DNA of 64,000 nucleotides from UBA2040 sp041751955 (GCA_041751955.1 JBGSIB010000002.1:1-64000), one strand, 5' to 3'; counted from the first letter of the stretch, positions 1 to 8,260 are shown. The notes: generated by a model from the sequence alone, not told the origin. Numbers and translations are program-made.

Positions 1-157
1 GTTGCACGAATGCCCACAAGAATCCCACAGTAGTTTGGGCATACCGAACACGGAAATCGCGCCAAGCTAGCGTGAAAAACAAATCCTTATATCTCAAGAG
101 CTCCTTGAAATCAGGTAGAAAAGATTTGCTTTTTGAATCAATTATTTTAATACTCAT
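1..157 (-). CDS. Partial polysaccharide ABC-2 export permease (Wzm/KpsM/TagG type)
   Basis: Reading leftward from the ATG at 155-157 gives 52 open codons that run off the window edge. The peptide contains LLRYKDLFFTLAWRDFRVRY followed by AQTTVGFLWAFVQ. This is the amphipathic N-terminal signature of the inner-membrane permease in two-component ABC exporters of O-antigen, teichoic acid or capsule. The family normally has about 260-290 residues, so only the cytoplasmic N-terminus and the start of the first membrane helix are present. It lies 26 bp downstream of the acyltransferase gene on the same strand, so it probably belongs to the same polysaccharide operon. The family call is fairly confident from the motif; the exported substrate cannot be deduced. 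Confidence 0.75.
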   Translation of the reverse strand, partial: MSIKIIDSKSKSFLPDFKELLRYKDLFFTLAWRDFRVRYAQTTVGFLWAFVQ

Positions 158-183
158 ATTTTCACCGAAGTGCTCAAATTATT

Positions 184-1296
184 TTATATGAACTTTCGTT
201 TTAGTTTTAAAATTGGTTTTTCCATGAAATGGTAACTAATATACGCAAATATAAAAGTTGTAAGGAGAGCTAAAGTAGTTTCGAGAAATAAAACTTGCCA
301 AAGTTCAGTATTAAGTTTTAAGATCTTGGTTACGTTTATAGCAACTAAAATCCCAATAAAATGAAGGCAGTAAAGACCATACGTGTATTTACCTAATGAA
401 CTCAGCCATTTTATGTTTTTCATTTTGAAAAAGGAGTTCTTCGCATAATTCTGCTCTAGAATAATCAGGGCAATTGATAGTGCGAGTATGCATCTTTCTA
501 GAACCAAAAGAATTAGAGAAGAAGACTTAATTTCTGAGCGCCAAATAAGGAAAATACAGAAAATGAAGTAAACGCCTAATATTCGAACTTTACTCAAGTT
601 TTGAACCCACATTAAAAAAGCATTATGCTGAATAACCAACCAAGCGGATAGTCCACCAATGACTAAATCGCCCATGCAACTCAAGGAATTTATTTCTAGG
701 GCATTTGGTGATTGATTGAAGTACCTGTAAAACAGACTTGAAAACAACAGTATTGCAAAGAGCCAAGGGTATCTTTTTATTGGAAAAATTAAAAGAAGTA
801 AAGGCCAAATAAAATAGAATTGTTCCTCTATGGAAACACTCCAAAGCACACCTAAAACCGATGAATCTGGAAGACCGTTGTACAGAATATCAAAATTACT
901 TGTGAAAGTGAGGTAATAAATGAGTTCAGCCGTTTCATTTGGGGTTTGACCAAACATGGTTTTTATAATTGGGAAAATGAAAAAACCGAAAAAAACACAA
1001 AAAATATAAAGTGGCCAAATACGTAATACACGCCTCATCCAAAAATGTAAGACATTGATTTTATTGGTTTTAATTTTTTCTTGAATGATAAGATAGGTGA
1101 TTAAAAAGCCGCTCAGTACGAAGAAGAAATTGACACCAATATTACCGTTGCCGAAGAGATCTTTTGTTACAAAAAGATAGGTATCAGATTGAAGTATTTT
1201 TGCATTTTCAGTATAGAAGCTGTGATAAAAAAAAACCAAAAGAAAGGAGATAGTTCGCCAGCCGTCCAAATTCTCAAAGTACTTTTTGTTGCTCAT
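184..1296 (-). CDS. Acyltransferase 3 family membrane protein (OafA/YrhL-like)
   Basis: A 370-residue polytopic inner-membrane protein. It opens with LDGWRTISFLLVFFYHSF (residues about 10-27), the family hallmark including the conserved His in the first helix. FFFVLSGFLITYLI follows near residue 60, and there are about ten hydrophobic segments. Members transfer acyl groups, usually acetyl or succinyl, onto cell-surface glycans or lipids. The neighbouring ABC-2 permease and another membrane protein suggest decoration of an exported polysaccharide; this is inferred from context. It follows the upstream gene with a 4-bp gap, so co-transcription is likely. Length is normal for a stand-alone family member without a C-terminal SGNH domain. 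The acyl donor and acceptor are unknown. Confidence 0.85.
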   Translation of the reverse strand: MSNKKYFENLDGWRTISFLLVFFYHSFYTENAKILQSDTYLFVTKDLFGNGNIGVNFFFVLSGFLITYLIIQEKIKTNKINVLHFWMRRVLRIWPLYIFCVFFGFFIFPIIKTMFGQTPNETAELIYYLTFTSNFDILYNGLPDSSVLGVLWSVSIEEQFYFIWPLLLLIFPIKRYPWLFAILLFSSLFYRYFNQSPNALEINSLSCMGDLVIGGLSAWLVIQHNAFLMWVQNLSKVRILGVYFIFCIFLIWRSEIKSSSLILLVLERCILALSIALIILEQNYAKNSFFKMKNIKWLSSLGKYTYGLYCLHFIGILVAINVTKILKLNTELWQVLFLETTLALLTTFIFAYISYHFMEKPILKLKRKFI

Positions 1297-1300
1297 AAGA

Positions 1301-2620
1301 CTAGGCTAATTTCTTGTTTTTATTTGGCTTCAAAGTCAGGATGATAATGAAAAATGGCAAAATGATACTTTTGAAACGAACCAAAACGCCGAATAATCCA
1401 GATGTGAATCCAACGGAAAAACCCATGATTAAGATAAAAATCCAGCATGCCGTAAGAAATTCACTTTTATTAATCATTGACAAACGCGATCGAAATTCAC
1501 GTTTTACAAATAAAAAACTCAAAATGAACAGGACAATATTTTCGATACCATTGATTATCAATAAAGGATTTAATGCTTCCCAAGGAAATGGTCGATATAG
1601 AGCTGCAATTATAGCTGCAGGAATTGATTTTATGATACCAAAAGTGGAATAATCACTGATGCTCAGATTGTATCGGTTTGTTCCATAAATCGGGTTCTGG
1701 GCAAAATCTTTTTGAATGATAATTATTTCTTCCAGTATACTGTCCAATGTTTTAAATTGAACAAAAAGCACAATTACTACAAGACCTAAAGAATAAAATA
1801 AAAATCGAATGGAAAACTTTTTCACTGAATTGGTCTCTGCTTTGTTGGTAAGCCAAGTACTGATGGCCACCAAAACTCCAGGAAGTATTGCAACGATTAA
1901 GTAAAACCGTATTTTTAAGATTATTAAAAATGCGATAAATGTCCGTATAAAACTGAGTACGGAATTCTTTTTTCTAGATTGAAATAGTTGAATCATTCCT
2001 GTTACAGAAACACATAAAGCAATATAAACAAAGGTATCTTTGGATATGCCAGAACACCAGAATGCAACCGAAGGAAAGAACAATAAGCCGTATGTAAGGA
2101 GTTTTTCGTTATTTAAGTGGAAAGAACGGACTTTCAGGAAAAAGTACCAGGTTGCCAATGAGGATAAATATCCTAAAATAATGGTTGCCGCTAGATAACT
2201 TCGAAAACAGATAAAGCTAAAAAAAGCCAGAATTTTACTAACGAAAAAGCTTTCAGGTTCTCGATAAATCCAGCTAGGAGGATAACCACTTTCCTCAGTG
2301 AAATTAATTGCAATGTTTTCAATATTTGGGGTTGAAAATAGCTCCGAAAAAAATGCTCTCGGGGATTCGTAAAATAGATTGTTAAGATTGATTGCACCTT
2401 CCCAATACGCTGTAGTATCGCCTCCTCCGTAGTAAATTAAATAAACTAACGCGAAGGTTAAACTCATAAAAATGTGGAAATAAACTTGAGGCAAGAAATA
2501 ACGGTAAATTTCTCTTTCTTTTCTTCTACTATTGTGAAAGCCAGAAATTAATATAATAATGAAAAACCATAAAATGGCAGAAATAAGGGGTTCTAATTCA
2601 AAATAAGAATGAATTTCCAT
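1301..2620 (-). CDS. Polytopic membrane protein of a polysaccharide locus, Wzy/EpsG-like candidate
   Basis: A 439-residue protein with about ten to twelve hydrophobic helices and a loop near residue 67 reading YYGGGDTTAYWEGA. An acidic, Gly-rich loop after an early helix is typical of EpsG/Wzy-like polymerases and some GT-C glycosyltransferases, but I recognise no specific family. A second notable loop after residue 95 is rich in aromatic and acidic residues. It is the first gene of a leftward run with an acyltransferase (4-bp gap) and a polysaccharide ABC permease, so a role in glycan polymerisation or transfer is plausible but only inferred. A TATCTTTG box lies just upstream. It could also be a conserved membrane protein with an unrelated function. 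Confidence 0.6.
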   Translation of the reverse strand: MEIHSYFELEPLISAILWFFIIILISGFHNSRRKEREIYRYFLPQVYFHIFMSLTFALVYLIYYGGGDTTAYWEGAINLNNLFYESPRAFFSELFSTPNIENIAINFTEESGYPPSWIYREPESFFVSKILAFFSFICFRSYLAATIILGYLSSLATWYFFLKVRSFHLNNEKLLTYGLLFFPSVAFWCSGISKDTFVYIALCVSVTGMIQLFQSRKKNSVLSFIRTFIAFLIILKIRFYLIVAILPGVLVAISTWLTNKAETNSVKKFSIRFLFYSLGLVVIVLFVQFKTLDSILEEIIIIQKDFAQNPIYGTNRYNLSISDYSTFGIIKSIPAAIIAALYRPFPWEALNPLLIINGIENIVLFILSFLFVKREFRSRLSMINKSEFLTACWIFILIMGFSVGFTSGLFGVLVRFKSIILPFFIIILTLKPNKNKKLA

Positions 2621-2635
2621 TGGTTGTTATCAAGT

Positions 2636-2643
2636 CAAAGATA
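2636..2643 (-). promoter_or_regulatory. Bacteroidetes-type -7 box (TATCTTTG) upstream of the polysaccharide genes
   Basis: On the minus strand TATCTTTG matches the Bacteroidetes TAnnTTTG box and ends 15 nt before the ATG at 2620. The nearest upstream TTG is about 26 bp away, longer than the usual spacing, so this is a box-only assignment. Confidence 0.4.
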
Positions 2644-2668
2644 AAAGAATTCTGATATTCTTTTTATA

Positions 2669-3142
2669 TCAACGATGATGATAAGGCTCACCTTTCAAAA
2701 TTGTCATGGCACGATATGCTTGCTCGAAAAACAACATACGGATCATTTGATGCGAAAAAGTCATTTTGGAAAGCGCGATTTTGGCGTTGGCTCGTTCATA
2801 CATTTCTTGTGAAAATCCATACGCACCACCAATAACGAATACGATTGTTTTCCCACCCATATTGAAACGCGATTGTAAAAATTCGGCAAATTTTTCACTT
2901 GTAAATTCTTTCCCATTCTCATCCAATAAAAAGAGATGGTCGCCGACTTCAACCTTGGTTAAAATTTCTTTACCCTCCTGAATTTTAATTTGCTCTTCAC
3001 TTAAATTTTTGGCGTTTTTAATGTCTGGAATTTCCACCTTCTCAAAAGGGATATAGTGTTTTAGACGTTGTAAATATTCCTTTTCTCCTTCTATTAAAAA
3101 GCTTTTCCCTGTTTTTCCGATGCAGATAACCTTGATTTTCAC
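2669..3142 (-). CDS. rlmH: 23S rRNA (pseudouridine-1915-N3)-methyltransferase RlmH
   Basis: A SPOUT-fold methyltransferase that N3-methylates pseudouridine 1915 in helix 69 of 23S rRNA on assembled 70S ribosomes, using SAM. Visible family features are the KIKVICIGKTG start, LLDENGKEFTSEKFA, the glycine-rich VFVIGGAYGFS knot loop, and the C-terminal FSHQMIRMLFFEQAYRAM followed by GEPYHHR. The reading frame extends five codons upstream to an ATG at 3157. The GTG at 3140-3142 gives VKIKVICIGKTG and exactly the usual family length of 157 residues, so I chose it. It is divergent from the DUF4783/nadC pair, a neighbourhood often seen in flavobacteria. Confidence 0.95.
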   Translation of the reverse strand: MKIKVICIGKTGKSFLIEGEKEYLQRLKHYIPFEKVEIPDIKNAKNLSEEQIKIQEGKEILTKVEVGDHLFLLDENGKEFTSEKFAEFLQSRFNMGGKTIVFVIGGAYGFSQEMYERANAKIALSKMTFSHQMIRMLFFEQAYRAMTILKGEPYHHR

Positions 3143-3225
3143 AATGCGAATGTACATTTATTCACATTTTTTTACAAGTGGTCTTTTGCGGCAAGGTTTT
3201 TGTTATTTTTGACAAAACGACCTAT

Positions 3226-3606
3226 ATGAGTTATTTGTATATTCTTCTGGCTAGCGTGATGTTGACTTTTTCAGCAGGGACAGTGATTCCGCACACAGAA
3301 TTGGAAAAAGCATTTGAGACAAATGATGCTTCTACTATCGTTGAGTTGTCGAAAGACAAACTATTGATGACCATTCTGGGTAATGAGGGAGCCTATGCAA
3401 AACCGCAGGCAAAGCTCATTTTAAAGGACTTCTTTACCACATATCCCAAAGGTAAATGCAGTTTTATTTTCAAAGGCAAAGAGTCGGATAGCGGCTCCTT
3501 TTCTATTGCAAATTATACTGTTAAAGATCAGACTTTTCGATGTACTTTTCATTTCAAAAAAGTGGGTTCTGTATTTAAAATAGAAACCTTGAACATCGAG
3601 AAATAA
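3226..3606 (+). CDS. Small secreted DUF4783-like protein
   Basis: A 126-residue protein. The frame is open upstream to a GTG at 3178, but the ATG at 3226 begins a normal signal peptide (MSYLYILLASVMLTFSAG), so I prefer it. The mature part resembles the Bacteroidetes DUF4783 family, a small NTF2-like alpha+beta fold: an acidic helical start with AFETNDASTIVELSKDK, then IANYTVKDQTFRCTFHFKK near the C-terminus. No catalytic residues are evident and the function is unknown. It sits 27 bp upstream of nadC. A TATTTTTG box at 3204-3211 could drive it, but its TTG spacing (15 bp) is short. The family call is by pattern only. Confidence 0.7.
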   Translation: MSYLYILLASVMLTFSAGTVIPHTELEKAFETNDASTIVELSKDKLLMTILGNEGAYAKPQAKLILKDFFTTYPKGKCSFIFKGKESDSGSFSIANYTVKDQTFRCTFHFKKVGSVFKIETLNIEK

Positions 3607-3621
3607 ATTACTGCAGTTTTC

Positions 3622-3629
3622 TATCTTTG
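3622..3629 (+). promoter_or_regulatory. TATCTTTG -7 box immediately before nadC
   Basis: TATCTTTG fits TAnnTTTG and ends only 4 nt before the nadC ATG at 3634. If functional it would give a leaderless or nearly leaderless transcript. No TTG lies at the usual distance; the closest candidate is 30 bp upstream. Confidence 0.35.
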
Positions 3630-3633
3630 TTTC

Positions 3634-4470
3634 ATGATTGAAGAAATAATAGAAAATGCCCTCCGCGAGGATATTGGTCCTGGCGATTATTCAACCCTTT
3701 CTTGTGTTCCTGAAAATGCGAAAGGAACAGCAAAATTAATCGTAAAAGATGAAGGAATTCTTGCTGGTGTTGAGCTGGCACAGAAAATCTTCCATCATTT
3801 TGACCCAAATTTGAAAATGGAAATTTTCATCAAAGATGGAACTCCTGTTAAATATGGTGATATCGCATTTACTGTAGAAGGAAGTTCTCGTTCCATTTTG
3901 ACGACCGAGCGTTTGGTGCTCAATTTTATGCAGCGTATGAGTGGAATTGCTAGCAAAACCAGTAGTATTGTTAAAATTATCGAAGGGACAAACACAACGC
4001 TTTTGGATACCCGAAAAACGACTCCAGGCATCCGTTATATGGAAAAGTGGGCGGTACGAATTGGCGGCGGAGGAAATCATCGTTTTGCCTTGTACGACAT
4101 GATCATGTTGAAAGACAATCATGTCGATTATGCAGGAGGAATTAAACAAGCCATTGAGAGAGCGAATAATTATATCAAAGAAAATAACCTCGATTTAAAA
4201 ATTGAAATAGAAGTACGCAACGAAGACGAGTTGAAACAAGTTCTAAAAACAGGAAACGTTGATCGAATCATGCTCGATAATTTTACACCAGAACGCATAA
4301 AAGCTGTTTTACCAAGTATTCCACCACAATATGAAACAGAAGCGTCAGGAGGAATTACTTTAGAAACCATTCGTGGATTTGCTGAAACGGGAGTTCAATA
4401 CATTTCCGTGGGCGCACTCACACATTCAGCAAAGAGCTTGGACATGAGCTTGAAGGCGGTTTATAGTTGA
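3634..4470 (+). CDS. nadC: Nicotinate-nucleotide pyrophosphorylase (carboxylating)
   Basis: Quinolinate phosphoribosyltransferase: quinolinate + PRPP gives nicotinate mononucleotide, CO2 and PPi in de novo NAD synthesis; cytoplasmic. The 278-residue length is standard. Visible motifs are the N-terminal LREDIGPGDYST, the central LDTRKTTPGIRYMEKWAV, the active-site GGGGNHRFALYDMIMLKDNH run (residues about 144-163), IEIEVRNEDEL, IMLDNF, and the C-terminal EASGGITLETI and YISVGALTHS phosphate-binding segments. All expected substrate-binding Arg, Lys and His positions appear present. It follows the DUF4783 gene by 27 bp and converges on thiD. nadA and nadB are not in the window. Confidence 0.97.
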   Translation: MIEEIIENALREDIGPGDYSTLSCVPENAKGTAKLIVKDEGILAGVELAQKIFHHFDPNLKMEIFIKDGTPVKYGDIAFTVEGSSRSILTTERLVLNFMQRMSGIASKTSSIVKIIEGTNTTLLDTRKTTPGIRYMEKWAVRIGGGGNHRFALYDMIMLKDNHVDYAGGIKQAIERANNYIKENNLDLKIEIEVRNEDELKQVLKTGNVDRIMLDNFTPERIKAVLPSIPPQYETEASGGITLETIRGFAETGVQYISVGALTHSAKSLDMSLKAVYS

Positions 4471-4492
4471 TGCCAATGATTTGAACAGAAAT

Positions 4493-4608
4493 GGCACGAA
4501 TGCACAAATGGGGCACGAATATTTGTTGTTAATTCGTGTATTCGTGGCAAAAAAAACAGATAAATTCCAAAACACCAACATTCGTGTTTATTCGTGCCGA
4601 TTCGCGGC
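4493..4608. repeat. Palindromic intergenic repeat (GGCACGAAT / ATTCGTG family)
   Basis: The convergent gap between nadC and thiD contains GGCACGAATGCACAAAT and GGGCACGAAT. They face AATTCGTGTATTCGTGGC (4531-4548) and a further set at 4580-4608 (ATTCGTGTTTATTCGTGCC then GATTCGCGGC). The arms are reverse complements with few mismatches, so the RNA would fold on either strand. This resembles the short REP-like repeats scattered in Bacteroidetes genomes and may also act as a bidirectional terminator. Confidence 0.6.
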
Positions 4609-4617
4609 AAGAAAAAA

Positions 4618-5334
4618 TCATTTGTGGTAAGCTAGCATACTAGGATTTGAAACTATCCTCTTCTCAACATACCGTTTTGCTCGCAAACAGGCTTTTATCA
4701 GGGGGTAATCCAATGCTAAATTCGACAACACAGCACTGGCGAAAATACAACCTGTTCCATGTTTTAAAAAATCCGTTTTTATCTGCGGAGCGAATGGAAA
4801 TTGTTTACCGTCAAAATACAAGATATCTTTTCCCTTATTTTCGGCATGACCACCTTTTAAATAGATCGTATTGGAACTATTTTTCAATTCAAGTAGTTCG
4901 TATTCAGGTAGATTGGGAGTGATAATGAGGTTTTTACAGGACTCGCTTTTCAAGAATTCGTTGAATCTTTTTTCATTGAATTTTCCACCTGCGCTTGCGC
5001 TTAATATCGGATCCCAAACAATAGTTGGATTCAAACATTTTTCGTTCAATACAGAAATGATTTTAGTTAGCAATTCCCCAGATGAAATCAAGCCAATTTT
5101 AATATATTGAATCTTGTAACGGTCGAGTAGGAGTTGCAATTGTTCCAAAATAATTTCTTCGGCTATCCAATCGACTCGATTGAAGGAATCTTCCGTTTGC
5201 ATCGTATTGGCCGTAATGACTGCCAAACCTTGGGTTTTATTCTGCTCGAAGGTTTTGCAATCAGCCAATACGCCAGCTCCACCACTTGGGTCGAAGCCAG
5301 CAATCGTCAGGCAAAAAGGTCTTATTTTTGGCAT
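4618..5334 (-). CDS. thiD: Hydroxymethylpyrimidine / phosphomethylpyrimidine kinase
   Basis: Ribokinase-fold kinase that phosphorylates HMP and then HMP-P to HMP-PP for thiamine synthesis. The N-terminus has CLTIAGFDPSGGAGVLADCKTF, the HMP-binding signature. It continues with VWDPILSASAG, IITPNLPEYELL and the C-terminal HGTGCIFASAVLSNLALDYPL containing the GTGC anion hole. At 238 residues it is slightly shorter than the typical 255-270. It overlaps the upstream TenI-like gene by 13 bp, which indicates translational coupling. It is the last gene of the leftward thiS-thiC-tenI-thiD arm, downstream of a TPP riboswitch. ThiC makes HMP-P, so this enzyme mainly performs the second phosphorylation. 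Confidence 0.93.
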   Translation of the reverse strand: MPKIRPFCLTIAGFDPSGGAGVLADCKTFEQNKTQGLAVITANTMQTEDSFNRVDWIAEEIILEQLQLLLDRYKIQYIKIGLISSGELLTKIISVLNEKCLNPTIVWDPILSASAGGKFNEKRFNEFLKSESCKNLIITPNLPEYELLELKNSSNTIYLKGGHAENKGKDILYFDGKQFPFAPQIKTDFLKHGTGCIFASAVLSNLALDYPLIKACLRAKRYVEKRIVSNPSMLAYHK

Positions 5335-5903
5335 GTTTCGTAAATTTCTTCGAAGGATTTTACAGGATTTTCATTCATCCAAATATTTCCCAATACGGCA
5401 AATGTAGTGAAACCGAGTTCTTTCGCCTCGTTTATTTTGTTGGAACGGATTCCGCCAAGGGCAACAGCTTTCTTTTGGAGTTCAGGTTCCCAATCGAGAA
5501 TATTCCAATTTTCCGAGGATGAATAATTTTCTTTAGAAATACTCTGAAAAACAGGAGAACAAAAGAAATAATCAAATTCATTTCCCATTTCTAAAGCATC
5601 TTTTTGCGAATGAAAAGAAGTGGACGTTGGCATAGTACTTTTTACAAATTCATCACGGTCCGCTTCTTTGAAATGTAAACCGATTTTTGGGAAATTCAAT
5701 TGTAAATCATGAAATTGATGAATGGATATTCTGTTGTAAAACAAGGGATTAATCTCCATTAAATAATCGAAATAGTCCTCTTTTGACCATCTCACTTTCC
5801 GCAAATGAAAACGCAAATTTTCGTCTTGGTGCATCATCTCCTGAACCAATGAAATTTCATTGACAACAGAATTTTCTGGCGATATGAGAATTAGTTTGGA
5901 CAT
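5322..5903 (-). CDS. ThiE/TenI-like protein, probable thiazole tautomerase
   Basis: A 193-residue TIM-barrel protein related to thiamine phosphate synthase. Landmarks are FHLRK (for QLRxK), IGLHFKEADR (for the GVHLG strand), FFCSPVFQSISKENY (for GPVFPTxTK) and ALGGI (for AIGGI). The IIND Mg/pyrophosphate motif of true ThiE is replaced by ISIHQFHDL, so synthase activity is unlikely. TSFHSQKDALEMG resembles the FHS/VHS segment around the catalytic His of TenI, the tautomerase acting on the ThiG product. A separate intact ThiE is encoded at 8606-9271, which supports a non-synthase role. It overlaps thiD and follows thiC after a palindromic repeat. TenI is inference; a degenerate ThiE is the alternative. 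Confidence 0.7.
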   Translation of the reverse strand: MSKLILISPENSVVNEISLVQEMMHQDENLRFHLRKVRWSKEDYFDYLMEINPLFYNRISIHQFHDLQLNFPKIGLHFKEADRDEFVKSTMPTSTSFHSQKDALEMGNEFDYFFCSPVFQSISKENYSSSENWNILDWEPELQKKAVALGGIRSNKINEAKELGFTTFAVLGNIWMNENPVKSFEEIYETCQK

Positions 5904-5910
5904 TTTTGAT

Positions 5911-6023
5911 TTCCCACTTTAGAGGGGGACAAAGGGGGAGGATTCGTGAATTCAGGAGAAAACATCAATCTGTAAAATTTAAAATAAATTATCCTCCCCC
6001 TCGATCCCCCTCCAAAGGGGGAA
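5911..6023. repeat. Palindromic repeat, copy 1 (CCCCTTTGGAGGGGG family)
   Basis: Two 33-bp arms, 5911-5943 and 5991-6023, are inverted copies of one another with about five mismatches. The core reads TTCCCNCTTTNGAGGGGGA, then AGGGGGAGGAT. The same bipartite structure recurs at 8315-8423. It separates thiC from the tenI-like gene and could attenuate or stabilise the polycistronic message. Confidence 0.75.
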
Positions 6024-6044
6024 GATAATTAATCTCAATTTTTA

Positions 6045-7928
6045 TTAAACCAATTTCTCAGGCTCCACATAAACATCAGCGCCTGTATGTATAAATTTCT
6101 TCGACATTTCATCCATTCCTTGTGCCAATGCTTCTTCTTCCTTCAATCCTTGTGCTTTCGCATAATCCCGAACGTCTTGAGAGATTTTCATGGAACAGAA
6201 ATGAGGTCCACACATGGAGCAGAAATGCGCCACTTTTGCATTGTCTGAAGGTAAAGTTTCATCGTGGTATTCTCTAGCTGTGTCTGGATCCAAAGAAAGG
6301 TTGAACTGATCTTCCCAACGGAATTCAAAACGGGCTTTACTCAAGGCATTGTCTCGGTGTTGAGCACCTGGGTGACCTTTCGCTAAATCTGCAGCATGAG
6401 CCGCTAATTTGTAGGTGATTACACCGTCTTTCACATCTTTTTTATTCGGTAAACCAAGGTGTTCTTTTGGTGTTACATAACAAAGCATAGCACAACCAAA
6501 CCAACCAATCATAGCCGCTCCGATTCCAGAAGTAATGTGATCGTATCCAGGAGCTATGTCAGTAGTCAATGGTCCAAGTGTATAGAAAGGTGCCTCATGA
6601 CATTCCTCCAATTGCTTTTCCATGTTTTCCTTGATGAGGTGCATGGGAACGTGACCAGGACCTTCAATCATCACTTGAACATCATGTTTCCAAGCTATTT
6701 TTGTTAATTCGCCCAAAGTTTCCAATTCAGCAAATTGAGCTTCGTCATTCGCATCTGCAATCGAACCTGGACGCAAACCATCGCCTAAAGAGAAAGCAAC
6801 GTCATACGCTTTCATGATTTCGCAAATTTCTTCGAAATGCGTGTACAAGAAACTTTCTTTGTGATGAGCCAAACACCATTTCGCCATGATGGAGCCACCA
6901 CGAGAAACGATTCCTGTCAATCGTTTTGCCGTCATTGGTACGTAACGTAACAAAACTCCAGCGTGAATGGTGAAATAATCAACACCTTGTTCTGCCTGTT
7001 CAATCAGTGTATCACGGAAAATCTCCCAAGTCAAATCCTCGGCTTTTCCGTTTACTTTTTCCAAAGCTTGGTAAATCGGAACAGTTCCAATGGGCACAGG
7101 TGAATTTCTCAAAATCCATTCTCTTGTCTCGTGAATATTTTTTCCAGTGGAAAGGTCCATAATGTTATCTGCTCCCCAGCGACAAGCCCAAACTGCTTTT
7201 TCAACTTCTTCTTCAATCGAGGAAGAAACAGCTGAATTTCCAATGTTCGCATTGATTTTCACCAAAAAATTACGACCAATAATCATCGGTTCGCTTTCAG
7301 GGTGATTGATGTTATTCGGAATAATTGCGCGACCTGCCGCAATTTCTTCCCGAACAAATTCAGGCGTAATCAATCCTTTCGGGGTATTCGCACCAAAGCT
7401 TTCGCCCGGATGTTGCTTGCAAATTTCAATGACTTCTTCCAATTTCTGATTCTCACGAATGGCGATGTATTCCATCTCTGGTGTGATGATTCCTTTTTTT
7501 GCATAATGCAATTGAGAAACATTTTGTCCTGCTTTTGCTCGTAAGGGTTTTGCGATATGTTCGAAACGTAATTCATCCAATTTTGGATCATTTTTTCGCT
7601 CCATTCCGTATTCAGAGGAAACATCCTCTAAACGTTCAACATCACCACGGTCTAAAATCCATTGTTCACGCAAACGAGGTAATCCTTTTTTGATATCGAT
7701 AGCGACATTGGGATCGGTGTATGGTCCAGAAGTGTCATAAACAGTCACGGCTTGGTTTATTTCTTTTGTAAATTCACCATCCGAAAACATCGGTTTAGAT
7801 TCAGCCAATTCAATTTCGCGCATGGCTACATTGATGTCGTGAATTTTTCCTTTCACATAGACTTTCTTCGAACCTGTTAAAGGGGCTCTTGTTATGGTTT
7901 CTTCTGAAGGAGTGTTTTCTTTTTTCAT
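6045..7928 (-). CDS. thiC: Phosphomethylpyrimidine synthase ThiC
   Basis: Radical-SAM enzyme converting aminoimidazole ribotide to HMP-P, the pyrimidine half of thiamine. The 627-residue length is normal for bacterial ThiC. Conserved segments include RYAKKG-like LHYAKKGIITPEMEYIAIRE, NHPESEPMIIGRNFLVKINA, NIGNSAVSSSIEEEVEKA, MDLSTGKNIHETREWILRN, FTIHAGVLLRYVP, RGGSIMAKWCLAHHKE, SLGDGLRPGS and MIEGPGHVPMHLI. The C-terminal iron-sulphur ligands are in CSMCGPHFCSMK (CxxCxxxxC). It follows thiS by 10 bp and is controlled by the upstream TPP riboswitch. All catalytic motifs are intact. Confidence 0.98.
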   Translation of the reverse strand: MKKENTPSEETITRAPLTGSKKVYVKGKIHDINVAMREIELAESKPMFSDGEFTKEINQAVTVYDTSGPYTDPNVAIDIKKGLPRLREQWILDRGDVERLEDVSSEYGMERKNDPKLDELRFEHIAKPLRAKAGQNVSQLHYAKKGIITPEMEYIAIRENQKLEEVIEICKQHPGESFGANTPKGLITPEFVREEIAAGRAIIPNNINHPESEPMIIGRNFLVKINANIGNSAVSSSIEEEVEKAVWACRWGADNIMDLSTGKNIHETREWILRNSPVPIGTVPIYQALEKVNGKAEDLTWEIFRDTLIEQAEQGVDYFTIHAGVLLRYVPMTAKRLTGIVSRGGSIMAKWCLAHHKESFLYTHFEEICEIMKAYDVAFSLGDGLRPGSIADANDEAQFAELETLGELTKIAWKHDVQVMIEGPGHVPMHLIKENMEKQLEECHEAPFYTLGPLTTDIAPGYDHITSGIGAAMIGWFGCAMLCYVTPKEHLGLPNKKDVKDGVITYKLAAHAADLAKGHPGAQHRDNALSKARFEFRWEDQFNLSLDPDTAREYHDETLPSDNAKVAHFCSMCGPHFCSMKISQDVRDYAKAQGLKEEEALAQGMDEMSKKFIHTGADVYVEPEKLV

Positions 7929-7938
7929 ATTTTGGGTA

Positions 7939-8139
7939 TTAACCGCCAGCTGCGGCAGTAATTATTAAAATCTCATCGTTTTCTTGAAGTTCAGTCGTTG
8001 CCCAATTGGATTTAGAAACCACAGCAGAGTTGATTGCAACTGCAATACCCGTCTTTTCCTTCAAACCTTTTTCTTCGAGCAATTCCCTTAAAAAAGCAAT
8101 TTGAATGGATATTTTTTCTCCATTGAATTTCACTTCCAT
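7939..8139 (-). CDS. thiS: Sulfur carrier protein ThiS
   Basis: A 66-residue ubiquitin-like protein ending in AAAGG. The C-terminal Gly-Gly is adenylated and thiocarboxylated to carry sulphur to ThiG for thiazole formation. MEVKFNGEKISI and DEILIITAAAGG are typical of the family. It is the first gene of the leftward arm, 41 nt downstream of the TPP aptamer, and is followed after 10 bp by thiC. The ThiF-type adenylating partner is not encoded in this window, so it must lie elsewhere or be replaced by a MoeB-like enzyme. Confidence 0.95.
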   Translation of the reverse strand: MEVKFNGEKISIQIAFLRELLEEKGLKEKTGIAVAINSAVVSKSNWATTELQENDEILIITAAAGG

Positions 8140-8180
8140 TCTTCAAAAAATTACTCTAGGGAAAACCATGTTGGTCTATC

Positions 8181-8256
8181 ACTTTTCCTTCCGCCGGTGT
8201 CAACCGATTCAAGTTCAAAGGGTATTTCTCAGACTATATGAAGTCACCCCTAAAGT
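8181..8256 (-). promoter_or_regulatory. TPP riboswitch (THI element) controlling thiS-thiC arm
   Basis: Reading the minus strand from 8256: ACTTT, AGGGGTGACTTCATATAG, TCTGAGAAATACCC, TTTGAACTTGAATCGG, TTGACACCGGCGGAAGG, AAAAGT. This matches the TPP aptamer: GGGGUG, the CUGAGA core, ACCC, the GAAC(C)UGA segment and the GCGGAAGGA end. ACTTT and AAAGT can pair as P1. It lies 41 nt before the thiS start codon. TPP binding is expected to lower expression of thiS-thiC and probably tenI-thiD. Confidence 0.93.
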
Positions 8257-8260
8257 TGTT

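Noticed and set aside
1314..1652. 112-residue open frame antisense to the polytopic membrane protein
   Set aside because: Shadow of the well-supported minus-strand gene.
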